Shown in pieces: positions 19,632-31,164 of a stretch of DNA of 64,000 nt. Made by a program: the position numbers and the translations under genes. Position 1 is the stretch's first letter, and every line of letters starts with the position of its first letter. This stretch comes from Nemertoderma westbladi (taxonomy: Eukaryota > Xenacoelomorpha > Nemertodermatida > Nemertodermatidae): positions 1 to 64,000 of the forward strand of contig JAUCBJ010009116.1 in NCBI GenBank assembly GCA_032718475.1, in the 5' to 3' direction. The notes under the pieces were generated by a model. It did no database searches. It was not told the DNA's origin and saw nothing but the letters and a program-made list of their open reading frames with translations.

Positions 19632-20927
19632 TATAGCAGATATAACGGAGTTGATAGAAGATGGTCTTGGTATCGGGGAGCGATATACTCTACCTTTACA
19701 AGTTTTTGTTGATAGCTTGATACGCGGCGACGCTAGTCCAACTACTACGGAGGACGATGGTCGTTATATCGAACCGACGATTTCCTAGAAGCAACTTACG
19801 CGTGAATTGGACTATGGAAAATTCACCGCTCGCTACACGCATCGTAATAGTACGTATATGGACTTCTTAACCATTGGCCATTCTATCGATTCATACGATA
19901 CGGACTATGTCGAACATATATCCTACCCAGCGGAGTCGGAACGATAAACTGAAATTCGAATGCGAAAATTCTATTCGAAATCGACTCGAAAGAAAAGACA
20001 TTAGAGAGACAAATGGACGCGGTAACTCTAACGTATATTTTGGAATTCTTGATAGAAGCATTGTAACAACAAATAAATATCATCCGCGTTTCCCCTACCA
20101 GACGTGCGTCTTTGGTATTATTACGATAAATGCCCTAGACCCAACTAATAAACAGAAAGACATAAACATCCACGGAAACCGAAACTTGTTTGACATATCA
20201 CCTACGCTCGCTCGACTCAGACGATCCTTGAGTAAACCTACGATCATAGTTCTGGAATACTCGGTCAGACCACCTCGTTCCTTGATTAGACCTCAGACTT
20301 TCGATTCTGATGGTATCCCGGATCCTCACGAGCTGTATTCACTGTTCAAAGATCTAGTGCTACCCTAACAATTAATCGGTAACACTCCAGCAGCGAGCTC
20401 TAGCTAGCCGCCCATCTTACCTAGCCGTATTGGGACGCGGACACCTAATATCACCATTCAACCGTATGGTCGTCCCAGTTTAACGCGATACAACCCTTCA
20501 TCAAGTTGAAGGAGAACGTTGTACGAAACGAGTTAAACGCTATTCTACAAAGATCAGAAAGGAAACCTGCGTTTGTTCAGATAAACGTAAGTTATAACAG
20601 CAAGTCCAAGCGGTAAACGAATTGGCTTTATCTCAGTTCGATTGGGAAATCTTGAATCTCTAAGAAGATATCGAGCTTAGACAACCCTATTCTCTGCGAG
20701 AGTTTTGGACGAGCGTGTCTAACGACAAGCGGAGGAAAATCAGCTCGAGGAGAAGCAGATCAAAATGGACGAGACACTGACCGTAACCCTAAACCTTCTG
20801 ATGCAATTGTATTGCACCCTTCACCCAGGAGTTATAGCCTCCTAGTAAAGTGGCTCGCTCCAAAGAGAAAAGGACTCTTGCTAGTCTCAAGAAACTGCGT
20901 AAACGCCGTCCGCGCAAGAAAAACTAA
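19632..20927 (+). pseudogene. E1 ORFX (accessory 3' ORF), broken
   Basis: Homologous to E2 40784-39234 and E3 26270-25460. The readable parts include TELIEDGLGIGERYTLPLQ near 19632, a 164-codon stretch (19874-20368) with THE block SVRPPRSLIRPQTF and ELYSLFKDLVLP, and a basic tail KLRKRRPRKKN stopping at 20927. An in-frame TAG near 19788 and later frame changes break it. It has no membrane segment, signal peptide, Cys/His motif or nucleotide-binding motif, and I do not recognise the family. It occupies the env-like position, between pol remnants and 3' LTR. The basic tail could be a nuclear-localisation or RNA-binding signal (inference). Confidence 0.7.
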
Positions 20928-21005
20928 CTGTTTAGAGTATCTTTATATTTTAGAAACTGTGATTTTTTATATTTTATAGACTAAAATCCCATTTTCTGGG
21001 AGCGG

Positions 21006-22225
21006 TGTAAAAGCTTTTGCGGAATTGCCCGGTTATTTTCCCCGTAAAGTACTCTGTAGTTGGTTTAGCAGGCATAAAAGGCCGTGTCATTGCTGTACCG
21101 GTGTTTTTAGGGGACATAAAAGCTATTTCTTCTGTATGTGTACTTTAGAGGACATAATTAGCAATTCTATGACGCAACGCCCTAGATCCTCTTGAAACAG
21201 TGTCGTTACTATGACGACAGCTAACGGCTGAGCTTTACATGTGTAGCTTGCTCAGAGCCTTGCCTTGGTTCTTTGTTCTGCTCAGCTCAAAATGACGACA
21301 TCTATCAGCTGTGTCCACGTGGAGCTCTTTGCCATTCGACCAATCAGAGATTCCCTCTTTGTGTAAAAGCTGTACAGCAGAATTACAGGGTTCAGTACTG
21401 ACGTTTCCCCCACGCCTAGAACACCGGCCGGGGAATGTTTTCTGACATTAGAGCGTCTTTAATTATAAGATCATCAAACGGTTATCACGGTTTTGCACCT
21501 CGGCATCTGATTAATCACCCTGACGTAAACTGCTTTTCGCCGCATTATTTACTGCTATTTACTGTGTTGTTAATTGTATCGTTCGTTTACATATTATTAT
21601 TGGGAAGAATATTGATAACGATCCGAAAACCCAATCTTCTTGATACACTAAGGTTAGAGAGACCGGTTACATATAACAATTTGCGACATACATTATCGTG
21701 GTTTGTAGTGAGTTAAATGCTACTTAATAGGCCCTACAAATGTCGGTTGTTATTCTCTTTATATATGATTAAAATCAGTGAATGTCGGCAATTCAGTGTG
21801 CAGTTGTGTGCAATAGTCTGTGTGTACTTGACCGAGTAACAAAGCATTTCCTAAAGAATGCACTTTGGTGATCTATAAGACATACTGTTGTGTATAGTGT
21901 AAGTCATAGCTCTGTTTAAATAGATAGAGCGCCACGTCCTAAAGGAACTGCTAATATTTCCCGAAAGTGAATAATATTCGTCAGAGATTATATATTAACG
22001 ATCAATCGAATAGTACGGTAGGCCTGCACCGCAATCAAATTAAAGCATCCAAATCCAGTCTCCCGGGTATATCCAGCGGGTGAATGGTCGCGCACAGACT
22101 GGCTTTGGCTAATGTTAGAATTATTATAGGTGTTCAATACTTGTCATAGGCTGGAGTAGATTTATAACCTAGAAGACATATAGATTTGGCGGGTTAAACT
22201 GCCAAAGGTCTTAAAAGCGCGAACA
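21006..22225 (+). repeat. E1 3' LTR
   Basis: 1220 bp, TGTAAAAGCTTTTGCGGAAT ... AAAAGCGCGAACA. Upstream the sequence CCCATTTTCTGGGAGCGG abuts it, the candidate polypurine tract, also found reversed at the E2 and E3 3' LTRs. Two of its ends match LTR1, but the interior is clearly diverged from LTR1. Confidence 0.88.
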
Positions 22226-23059
22226 CCCACTCGTCATCATTCCAACCGCGTTACTTTCGTTCCCGTACGATAAATAGTAGCCGAGTTATTACGGATCCCG
22301 CAAAGTCATTTTGTCCGTTTTTTCAACTTTGACGGACAATAGCCGGAAAACAAGCCCGGAGGCGGGGTATTCCAAGAAGTGGAAACGTCTAATTTAGACC
22401 CCCTCTTTCGATTCTCGGTGTCTCTGGATGCGTCAAATAGAGGTTTTTTAAGAGTCCTAGTGTAAAAAAAGACAAAAAAACCAGACAATTGTCCGTCATG
22501 TCCGTCAAAACGATAGATTCGCTAAAAGCTCTGAAGAATCTTATTTTTTTGGCATTACGCGTCTCCCCTCGAAAAATCGAGAAAATCGTACCTCGGGAAA
22601 TAGGTCGAATGGGGGGGGGGGGGGGGAACACCATTTTCGCAGTAACTACGCGTCCAGTATGTAGACTGCGTCCTTTAGGTGGGGCGGCGAATTCACCTCA
22701 CTCAACGCCGCCCATACTGAATGTTTTTAAAAAATGTTTCTTCCCACCAAGTCTCCCTTCGAAATAAACTCCAAAGCCCATGTTATGGTTATGGATATGG
22801 CCCATTATATTATAACGATGTTATGTTGGATAATATAATACCTATAATACAATTGAGGACGAATTCCACTTCACATGCAATTGCCCTGTGTTGAAGCGAA
22901 ACACCTAAAAGTTGGCGGATACTCCTACTTCCTTTAATTCAATTCACATAATGTATAAATTTACATCCATTCCAAACAAAGGAAATCTGGTAGGCTTTTA
23001 TGGCACAATCTTACGGTGTAAACACAGACCTGATAAATACTCGATGTAGTGTAACCTAC
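22226..23059. other. Intronic sequence, unassigned
   Basis: No exon or gene is recognised. It contains the inverted pair TGACGGACAA / TTGTCCGTCA (about 22332 and 22488) and a 16-G run at 22611-22626. The pair may be the ends of a small transposon, but no duplication is seen. Confidence 0.4.
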
Positions 23060-23299
23060 CTATAGGCGGTTGACCTTTAATAGACGCGAACCCGGGATGC
23101 AGTATGTCGCTGCTGGGGTAAACAAATTGGTATATAAAGTTCAATGAACTTTGACCTGTTGCTGATAGCTGGTACTCGGTTCCGACGCCGAAGATAACTA
23201 CAACCCATTGGCCAATGATGTTGCCATGGCCACCAATTTGTAGTACAGTTAATGAATCAATCGGCTCTTGTAGAAAGACAGGATCAGATAATATCGACC
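23060..23299 (-). CDS. Hemicentin-like gene, exon A
   Basis: A 240-bp exon, acceptor TTTTATTTTTAG just upstream and donor G|GTAGGT at 23059. It has two leading bases, 79 codons and one trailing base, with no stop. The encoded segment includes SDPVFLQEPIDSLTVLQIG, GQWVVVIFGVGTEYQLSATG, SSLNFIYQFVYP and HPGFASIKGQPPI. Known hemicentin-type vWA proteins have here a W..V...G..Y...V.G.S.LDF.Y.F motif followed by HpGl..v.GRP.aG, so the match is good in order and spacing. Splice phase fits exon B upstream (phase 1, G|GG, reading RPDGSIL) and exon C downstream. It is too short to be obvious as an ORF. Confidence 0.75.
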
Positions 23300-23574
23300 C
23301 TAAAAATAAAACAGCATGTACGGTAACAACTTGTTACTATGTAAAGACCGGTAACTCTTAAACAATAATCTCAAACGGTACTGACATATTATGTAATATT
23401 ATGGTTTTGTTCAGAAATGGAAAAAATGAGAAAGCGCGTCACCGGGTGTTGAACCAGCAGCGCTATACTATATTACACTGGTCAATCACAAAACAAAGCA
23501 TAGGGTGGGCGTTCCTATCTTTTAGAGGTAGATATAACAATATTATCTAGAGTAGTGTTCTACACTCCACTTAC

Positions 23575-23710
23575 CATCGGGTCTAATCAATGTGTAGTTC
23601 CTTACATCTCCTGTAATCATTATGGTAACATTGGTAACAGTCTCATCAACAGTAATCGTATGTCGGGTGCCATTTGGGGAACTTATATTAGATTCCTTTA
23701 GCAATGTGAC
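23575..23710 (-). CDS. Hemicentin-like gene, exon B
   Basis: A 136-bp exon, acceptor TTTATTCATGCAG|GTC upstream and strong donor GATG|GTAAGT at 23574. It reads 45 codons in phase 0 plus one base: VTLLKESNISSPNG, RHTITVDETVTNVTIMITGD and YTLIRPD are the recognisable parts. Hemicentin-type proteins have a V.LL....(h).f.VD.tv..ltv.itG segment immediately after the vWA domain. The 275-bp intron to exon A (23300-23574) has nothing else in it. Upstream exons are separated by the transposon-filled 28.7-kb intron. Secreted matrix protein is the family's usual nature. Confidence 0.75.
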
Positions 23711-24263
23711 CTGCATGAATAAACCCGCAACATTATTTAGGTTAAGTATAAAGTGCTAATGGCACATGGAGGTCAGGTTATAACGTGGGTCCGCATCCAG
23801 GTTACAACCGGGCACCGTGTTTATTGTTTGGTTCTAATTAAGGTTTAAAAAAATTATAGTGTAAGCAGATCCACTCCACTACACGCCACCTACCGGCAGA
23901 ATTGGGAGGTAGACTGATTTACGAATCAGTTAAGGTATGAACATTGCATACCAGAGAATGTAGGAAGCAATTTTGGCCAGGAGATAGTTTAACAACCCAT
24001 ATCAGGGAAGAGAGTCTAACACAGGGCAGGAGGGGGGGCATGGGATTGTAGGAGTGGAATAAGGCGACCTATGCGAGGGCCACAACTGGCGATCATGTAT
24101 CTGTATCGATTGGTTGGTCAACCTAAGTGTTAGGACTGTGTAATACATTCCCCTCAATTTTCCATATATATACTGTCATCATATGATTACTAGTTCAGTT
24201 GGTTATTTTATTGGTGTAGTAGTTACATAGTTTTCCACCGTCATCTGTTATATACTGATTATG
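23711..24263. other. Intronic sequence upstream of exon B, unassigned
   Basis: No coding segment or repeat recognised, apart from a short G run near 24033. It ends at the LTR of E3. Confidence 0.4.
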
Positions 24264-25379
24264 TGTTCGCGCTTTTAGATCTTTAACAGTTTAACCTGTT
24301 AATTTACGTGTCTATGATGTCTGACAGCCCGTACAAAATATGAACACAGCCGAAGCCAGTCTAGCACGGCGTACGACCCACAGGAGGGGGTGGGAGATTG
24401 GATTCTATGGCAGAGAGAGGTGTAGGCTACTTTGTATTATTCGATTGATCTCTACTATATAATTTCCAAAAACTATGTTTATTTTCAATGAAATACCAAC
24501 AGTTCCTTTCAGGTGCTATGCTTGAAATACAACGCAGAGTTATGACTTATACTAATTACAACGGATGGGCATGAGAAAACGCAAATGTTTACATTATTTA
24601 GGAATGTACTATTAATCGTTCACACTCACGCAACTGGAATAGTACTGAAACACACTAATTTGCCGACTGTCACCAATTTTACTCACATATTTTAGGAGAA
24701 ATTTAGATCACATACGTTGGAGACTATAAAACAGCATGAACTCATACCAACCACTGTATTCTGAGCCAAGCAATTGTTACTGGTATTCCCCCCCCCCCCC
24801 CCCCCCCCCCCCCCCACCCCGCTTACCTCAATAATCAATAAAGCCAAGAGAGCTACCGGTTATTCGTGAGTATTCTCCAAATATTAGCATTAATCAATCA
24901 AATAGGTTACAAACACAGTACAGTATATTATATCAGCATAAAACAGTATATAGTATGCGGCAGCGGCAGTGGCAATAGTCAGATGTGACGGGAAGTCAGG
25001 ATGTGCCACTGGTTAATCACTCCAGTTGTCAGATGGTGAAGAAAAGAAAGGTCGAGTGGATTTGTATTCTGTGATCTCTCTGGCCACTGAGAATCGCAGA
25101 ATGCGACAGGAAGAGTGGAATTTGCCGTATTGCGTCATTTCATATATATCACAAGGGCAGGAAATCGAAAATCGCACTGATTGGCCGAAACATACATAAC
25201 ATGGGCCCTACGCATAAAGAAACAGCTGGCAGATTTTGTCATTGATAACCCGATACCAAAACAGATGCTAGAGGGCATAAGTCTATAAAACTCTATAGTT
25301 CTATAAAATAATGCTGACACTTTTAGAGTAGTTCGCCAATTGCACAAAATGCCACATTTTTGCCACAAAACCTTTAACA
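24264..25379 (-). repeat. E3 3' LTR
   Basis: 1116 bp. On the plus strand TGTTCGCGCTTTTAGATC ... ACCTTTAACA, homologous to reversed E1/E2 LTRs but strongly diverged. It is followed by CCACTCCCAGAAAATGGGAC, the family's polypurine-tract region. It contains the longest homopolymer of the window, 28 C at 24788-24815. Confidence 0.8.
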
Positions 25380-25459
25380 CCACTCCCAGAAAATGGGACT
25401 TAAGTCTATAAAATATACATCGAGTCACAGTTTCTTAATAAAATAACTACTCTAAACAA

Positions 25460-26270
25460 TCAATCCTTCTTTCTAGAACGACGTTTATGGAGTTTTTTAA
25501 ACCTTTGCGTAGTCGTAGTCTTTTTCTCCACAGCCCGAGCCACTTTATTAGGAGGGCTATAACTCCTCGGAGAAGGGTGCAACACAATTGCATCAGAAGG
25601 GTTGGGGTTGCGGTCAGTGTATCCGCCGGTCGAGGTACCTGGTTGGTAAATATCCATAGGAGGTCCTCTTCGTTCCTGTGGGGGAACTTCGATATCGACA
25701 CGTTTATCAAAGGGCCAAAGGGGTCGAGGGCGCACAACCTTTAAGGCCCGTCTCAGGAAGCAGCTTGCACTGGTCCCGCTTTAGTCATCTGCATGACTGC
25801 CATTGGTAGGCCGTTAGTGGTGAGGAATTTCCGGGGTTTCACAGTTCTCGCCATATACTCATAAGATCGTCGGTGGACTTCTTGCAGTTCGGGGTGCGCA
25901 TTTATAACTCTCTCACCGTATTCCAGGTCTAGGCTAATGAAACTAATCAAATTGTACGAGTCTAGATTATTTGGGTTAATATTTCTCAAATATTTTCTGA
26001 CATATTTGGTGGAAATACACTCACCAATGCGTTTGAGTAATTCGTAACTGGGGATACGAGTTTTCTTTTCGATTAGGGGAAATAGATAGGGGTGAAATGC
26101 GCATACTCCCTCATAGGCTCATTCCTGGATAGTAACGATGGCGCGACTCGCAGTGAAGATCTGCACTAGCTTCCCAAGCTCGTATGTATCGAAATACAAT
26201 TAACTCGTCTACGCATTCAATGTCTGGGCTAAAAGGGCAATCCCAACTAGCGTGTCCCTTCAGTTGGCAG
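25460..26270 (-). pseudogene. E3 ORFX, C-terminal two thirds, broken
   Basis: Readable pieces: 25989-25753 (EYMARTVKPRKFLTTNG) and 25735-25460 (TSTGGYTDRNPNPSDAIVLH, then SYSPPNKVARAVEKKTTT and KKLHKRRSRKKD). The last piece aligns with E2 39506-39234, which reads TSTGRYTDRHPKPSDAIVLH and ends KKLRKRRSRKKD. The stop is at the same place in all three copies. Conservation of this tail in otherwise diverged copies is the best evidence that ORFX was once translated. Confidence 0.7.
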
Positions 26271-26282
26271 TAATGACTAGGG

Positions 26283-27345
26283 CTCGATCGGAGTTCCGGC
26301 TCCGGCTCCGGCCGGAGTTTCTTATATCCGGCTCCGAACCGGAGCGAGTTACAAAAATCACCGGAGCCGGAGTTTTTTTTAATAATGTATGTTTTATATT
26401 AATGTACATGATATATAGCCTAGGCTAGGCTAGGCTAGTATCGGCTGTTACCGAAGTTACATCTGGTCCTTTGTGATAACGCGCTAAATATCGTTAACGG
26501 TCTCTCGGCCAACGGATGGCCTAACGACAGTGACCCGGATATGAGTACTAATGACAGCGACCCGGATATGAGTACCGATGACGGCGACCCAGATATGAGT
26601 ACCGACGACGGCGACCCGGATATGAGTACCAACGATGGCGACCCAGATATGAGTACCGACGACGGTGACCCGGATATGAGTACCGACGACGGCGACCCGG
26701 ATATGAGTACTGACGACGGCGACCCGGATATGAGTTCAGAGAATACGGATCCGGGTTGCGAATGAGACGATATCGAAAAATATTGTTATATTTACGCAGT
26801 TATATTACTTATATTGTTACATACTGTCAAATATTGTTGTATGATTTATTAGTAAATACAACATAACAACAGCAGTAAATACATAATATGTTATATAAAA
26901 GTTTTTGTTCAATATCTTACCCTTCCCATATCCATTTGCGAATGGCTTCCGAATATTTATTCACTAAAATAGTATCTATCTAATGGGTCTGACGCGCAGT
27001 GCATTTTTATGCACCATGTGAAGTATACCAGACTTTCTGCTGTTATATTTCACTTTGCAGTTTACCCCTATGTAAAGAATACCGGGATTCACTAAAAACC
27101 AAGTTACAGAAGGGTTGAATGTAACCAAATAATAAACGAATTAGTATCTCTAAAGATAGGAATAAACTGAAAATTTACCATAGTTCCAAAAAAGTACATA
27201 ACCCCTTTTTGGGAATATAAATTACGGCAGAAATTTGGCAAATTGACATAACAGTACAATAGTCTGATAGTACTGAACTGACATTGAACACTGCTACACA
27301 TAGGGAAAAACTCCGGCTCCTGTCAAACTCCGGCATTATTTTTTC
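26283..27345. other. Insert with CCGGAGCCGGAG-type ends and a 27-bp minisatellite
   Basis: The left end reads AGGGCTCGATCGGAGTTCCG followed by GGCTCC repeats. An inner pair GGAGCCGGAGTTTTTTTT (about 26361) and AAAAACTCCGGCTCC (about 27306) are inverted. Such G/C-rich subterminal repeats with short inverted ends suggest a nonautonomous DNA transposon. No transposase is present and I cannot find a target duplication. It replaces the middle of E3. Confidence 0.45.
26526..26755. repeat. 27-bp minisatellite (~8.5 copies)
   Basis: Unit GACCCGGATATGAGTACCGA plus CGACGGC. A multiple of three, so it keeps a frame open on each strand (unit DPDMSTDDG on plus), but it has no other sign of coding. Confidence 0.9.
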
Positions 27346-29520
27346 CACTAAAACTCTCCTGAGCCATCGTATTGTTCAATATCGAATTGTCCAAATATAT
27401 ATTTCTAGGATTATTGTCAGGCGCATATGGGATATCATAAGTTAGTCTATTAATATGATTAGTATGTTTTGCTATAGGAGTTTCCACTTCACTAGCCGTA
27501 TAGATGCGTGTAGGCTCTACACCTTGTGCATGATATGATTCAGACCTAAGAGGTTGAAAGGCAGTTACAGGGGGTGGTGATATACCCCTTTTTATATTTA
27601 CTAATTTTTCACTTTAAAGAGCGATTCGTTGCTGTACTTCTTGCAACTCGATTTTATTATCTCGTACTGTTCCCTTCAATGAGCCGACAGTACCTTCCAA
27701 ATCCTTCAACTGGTCCGCGGACCTTGATTTATTTTGGGCCAACTGCCTAAGCAGTTCGTCCATCTCCCTCTGCCCTTCCTCCATCCACTCGACTGCTGGT
27801 ACGGGAGACGCCAACGGAGCTGCAGGATGGCCCATCGGGGCGACGGGGGGCAACCCTTGCCCGAACAATTTTCGTTCCATGGGCTTACTGCCACTCTGTG
27901 ATACAGCGATTTGGCTACTGGTCAAGGGAGAATTTGTACTTTCTAAAAGGGAATCTAGAATCAGGTTCAAACAGTAAGGGATTCTCCACTAATGGAGTAG
28001 ACTTAACGACAGGCCTAATTACTTCAGGCTCGTCTATAATGGTGGGAAGCCTATCAGATTCCATCACCTGAGTTATTAACTCACCAGATTTTAAATCTGT
28101 GCTCGCCAGTTCTATCTCACTGGAGGGGGAAAGTTGGGCAACTTGCTCATCTACGTCCATTTGAGGTGGATTTGTAACTCTTACATTCTGATTCTGTCAT
28201 CGTACCTTCATCTGAGGAGGTAATAAATCCTTGTCTATTAGGAGTTGAACGACTTCTGAGTTGTGCCTGAGCCATGTGCGTTTTCGTAGTAGTTCTTGTC
28301 TTTTTTTGGATAGTCTATTGTTCCAGTTGAGCTAACGCTTCAGCTGAAGCTGCTTCAGCTTCTATCTTCGCCTTTTCCGTAGCTGCTTCAGCCTCCCTCT
28401 TCGCCTTTTCCATAGCTGCTTCAGCTTCTATCTTCATCTTTTCCATAACTGCTGCAGCTTCTATCTTGGCCCTTTCTGTAGCTGCTTCAGCTTCTCTCTT
28501 CGCCTTTTCCGTAGCTGCTTCAACCTCTCTCTTTGCTTTCTCCGCAGCTTCTTCAGCCTCCATCATCGCCGTTGCCTCAGCTGCTTCAGCCTCTCTCTTA
28601 GCTTTATCGTCGATTAATCTCCGCTTCACTTCTCTAGCATTCTCTAATGCGAGAAGTGCTCCTTCGTCCTCTTTAACCTGGTCAGCGGCTAACATTTCCA
28701 AGTCCAGTACGTCTAGAATATGTTGGGCTGCTTCACTACGTGGGTGTAGACCAGCTAGACGTCTCCTTAACTCCTGGTCTCCTATGAATCGCTGGTAATC
28801 CAACAAATAAATGTCGACTGCGTCTCTCTTCGGTTGCCATTCGAGTGCTGCCTCGCCTTCTCCATAAGAAAGATTGGTATCAGTGGATTCCCCGTAAACG
28901 AGTTGATCTGCTAACTGAGCTTTCCACGTGGTTATTCCCTGAACGTTGTCATTCACTCGTTGAAATCAGATTCGTACTGCCACCTGCAGTGAAGTATCCT
29001 GTCTCCTTATTGAGGCTTCTTTGAATGCTTACAGAATTAATCTAATCTTTAATATCTGCTCCCTCACTTGATACAGAAGTCATCCTTGTGCTTGAGGTTC
29101 TAACTGTCCTCGGAATAGCTGAGTTTCCACTCATCCTAATGAGTTAAAGAATTCCAGGACATACCCAGATGCCGACCTCTTCCACACCGTTGGGTCTCTG
29201 GTATCTCTAGCAACTCCTAGCAGATGTAGATCTTCCCAAGGAACCTCAGAGAGGTTAAAGGGTATTCCGGGTCTGGGGAAGTTCCATTGTGTTTCTACCA
29301 TGGACTCTAATTCTTCGCGCGAGTACCTGGCGTAATTCTCCTTTGTTGATCTCTTATTCTGTATCCAATCGGCCAGATTTTCTTCTATGGCTGGAAGAAT
29401 TTTTTGAGTGAGCATTCCTCCAGGAAGAGAGAAGAGTGGGTTGGCGTTGACCACTTCCCCCATTCTCGGACCAACCTCCGAAGGTGTTAGTTGCTCTGTG
29501 CTGGAGCAGTAATTACTGGA
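27345..29520 (-). pseudogene. E3 Gag fragments
   Basis: In minus-strand order: 29463-29131 (helical Gag, VWKRSASGYVLEFFNSLG), 28956-28315 (RDAVDIYLLDYQRFIGDQEL followed by about 100 residues of Ala/Glu/Lys coiled coil in 11-residue-like repeats), 28160-27915 and 27970-27614 (VEWMEEGQREMDELLRQL). All are homologous to E1 13700-15650 in order. Frames change at about 28960-29130, 28160-28315 and 27960. The coiled coil is longer than in E1 or E2 through repeat expansion. Homology ends near ILNNTMAQESF (27350) at the insert. Confidence 0.75.
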
Positions 29521-29681
29521 TTGCGTCGGGGTAACTTCCCAGTCAGTTTGACGTCATACTATATAATCTCCCAAAACTCGTAGGAACTATAACATCTATT
29601 AACCAGTCAGAATCCCTCGCCAACTGTGATCCCATCACAGTGGAAAACTATTGCTATCAAAGTTGAAACTTAGAAGACATC

Positions 29682-31162
29682 ATGGAGAAGTTGAACCCAG
29701 CTGCCACCATCGACCTTAACTCCAAAGCGACAATGCCAACAATGAACGATGAGCGAACAACACTGAGCACCCCAGGGTTCGGATGGGGGTGGAAGTCTGC
29801 TGGGCACTCCCAGGGAGAGAGCTGTAACGATTCGGGAGGCGGCGACACAAAGATATCAGGCACACTACACCGGATCTGCCAGCAGATGATGGATCGGTTG
29901 GAGAGGAGGAATGCGGACATGTACAGGAGGAAGAACGCATGCGACAACAACAGCAACGAGCGTAATGGAGCCTTCAGCCAACCAGTGCAGTGGCTACAGG
30001 TGGCGAGTGGTCCACCGGAATGGTGATGGGAGGGCCGACAGTATGACGCCGGATGAAGAGCGATGAGGAACGAATAGAGGAGGAGGACATCACAAAGTGC
30101 GATTGTCTGAGAAGGGGCTACAATGCGGCCTGGAGGCTCCTCAAAAACGCAAAGGAGGAAGGACGAGTGGACCAGGATAAGTTGAACCGTAAACTCGGTG
30201 AGTGTGATAAACATTTTAGATATTTAGCTCGATTCGAGCAGGGAGGATTAGTGAACCAGAGGGTGAGGGAGGTCGCCACCCAACTGTATGAACTGAGGCA
30301 ATCAGGGGTAATCTCCTAAGATAACGTGTACATAGGTAGGGCCTTATCTGATCGATATACAGGGGATTAAGTTAGTGGTATGGGCGGGTTCGAACAACAC
30401 CGATCCCGAGGTAAACCTGGAGGATTCGGTGTCATCCATCAGTGATAACGTGTACGGCCATTAGAACTAACAAAATTAGTAGGCGATGGGGGTCCATCGC
30501 AACCGAAAAGTCTGAAACATCCTCTGTAAAAGCAAGGTGGGTGTTAGAAATTGATGTGGCATGTCAGTTAGACATGGCTGTGTGGGACCAAAAGGAGTTA
30601 GAGAGACAGCTGGAAGAGAGGAATGCATTGTTAGAGAGGGAAATGGTGTTGGTGAGAGAGTGTAAGGGCTGAGAAAGTGGCAAGTGAATGTAGAGAGAGG
30701 GCTGTCAGCCAGGCAGAGTGAGAAATGATAGAGGCGAATGAGTGTAGAGAGCGAGATGTGAGAGAAGCAGAGAGGGTTGAGAGGGAAAACGCGCTAGCGG
30801 ACCAGAGTATTAGGGAGGATAGAGAAAGAGAGATAGCTGGGAAGATAATGCAGGATGATATGCATACCCGGTTGAGAGGGTTAATGGAATATCATGCAAA
30901 GCAAAAACGCCGATTAGAACTAGCAAAAATTGGAATATTAGGAAGCGTGGCTGTTTCGTGTAGCGTATATGAAGAACCAGGTGTAATGGAAACCTTTGTT
31001 AATTCCCCACTAAGTGGGACCAGATGGCAGAAAGATGACTGGTGTGACCGGATCGGTGATGGGGGGGGGGGGGGGGGGGGGGTAATAACATTACACCTAG
31101 CAATAATAACGCTAATAATACTGTATGGGATAATCCCAATAATAATGAAGTTAACAAAATGA
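29682..31162 (+). pseudogene. E4 ORF1, interrupted, ending in 22-G tract and Asn-rich frame
   Basis: Starts MEKLNPAATIDLNSKATMP. 30053-30319 carries LRRGYNAAWRLLKNAKEEG and LNRKLGECDKHFRYLARFEQ, equivalent to YNATRKLMKDAKKEG and the following block of BEL-A ORF1. 30725-31062 is the charged coiled coil and ends VYEEPGVMETFVNSPLSGT then DDWCDRIGDG, equivalent to the BEL-A end. Breaks occur near 30030, 30320 and 30670. After 22 G (31061-31082) the ORF1 frame continues into unrelated hydrophobic residues. The -1 frame reads an Asn-rich segment with TVWDN, as in BEL-A ORF2. Confidence 0.75.
31061..31082 (+). other. 22-nt poly(G) tract at the ORF1/ORF2 junction of E4
   Basis: Sits after the codons for CDRIGD, exactly where BEL-A has 16 G. 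Length is 1 modulo 3 in both, so the same -1 slip is needed to enter the Asn-rich frame downstream. Confidence 0.65.
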
Positions 31163-31164
31163 TA

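Larger units (their letters stand above)
9912..22225 (+). mobile_element. E1: gag/protease-only BEL/Pao-type LTR element
   Basis: A 12.3-kb plus-strand element between two direct ~1.2-kb LTRs. Order: LTR, a 2.3-kb leader with tandem repeats, gag in two broken frames, gag/NC/protease with deletion-fused remnants of RNase H and integrase, a long AT-rich stretch, ORFX and LTR. Reverse transcriptase and the integrase core are absent. It is homologous to E2 (37983-49546) over its whole length. The flanking 5-mers (cctct on the left, cccac on the right) differ, so there is no target duplication. Confidence 0.85.
24264..29530 (-). mobile_element. E3: rearranged third copy of the E1/E2 family
   Basis: Read on the minus strand, Gag pieces (29520-27350) are followed by a ~1-kb foreign insert (about 26283-27345), ORFX (26270-25460) and a 3' LTR (25379-24264). 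The nucleocapsid-protease-remnant part found in E1/E2 is missing where the insert lies. No 5' LTR is present; homology stops near 29530 where E4 begins. Confidence 0.75.

Noticed and set aside
22306-22767. Short frames on both strands around the 16-G run
   Set aside because: No similarity, no splice context and no conservation; treated as intronic.
26541-26765. 74-codon acidic repeat protein
   Set aside because: Product of the 27-bp minisatellite with no other coding support.
29657-30214. 185-codon minus-strand frame with hydrophobic stretches, membrane-protein-like
   Set aside because: Antisense to the E4 ORF1, which has identifiable homology to BEL-A ORF1; the hydrophobicity comes from antisense reading of charged codons.
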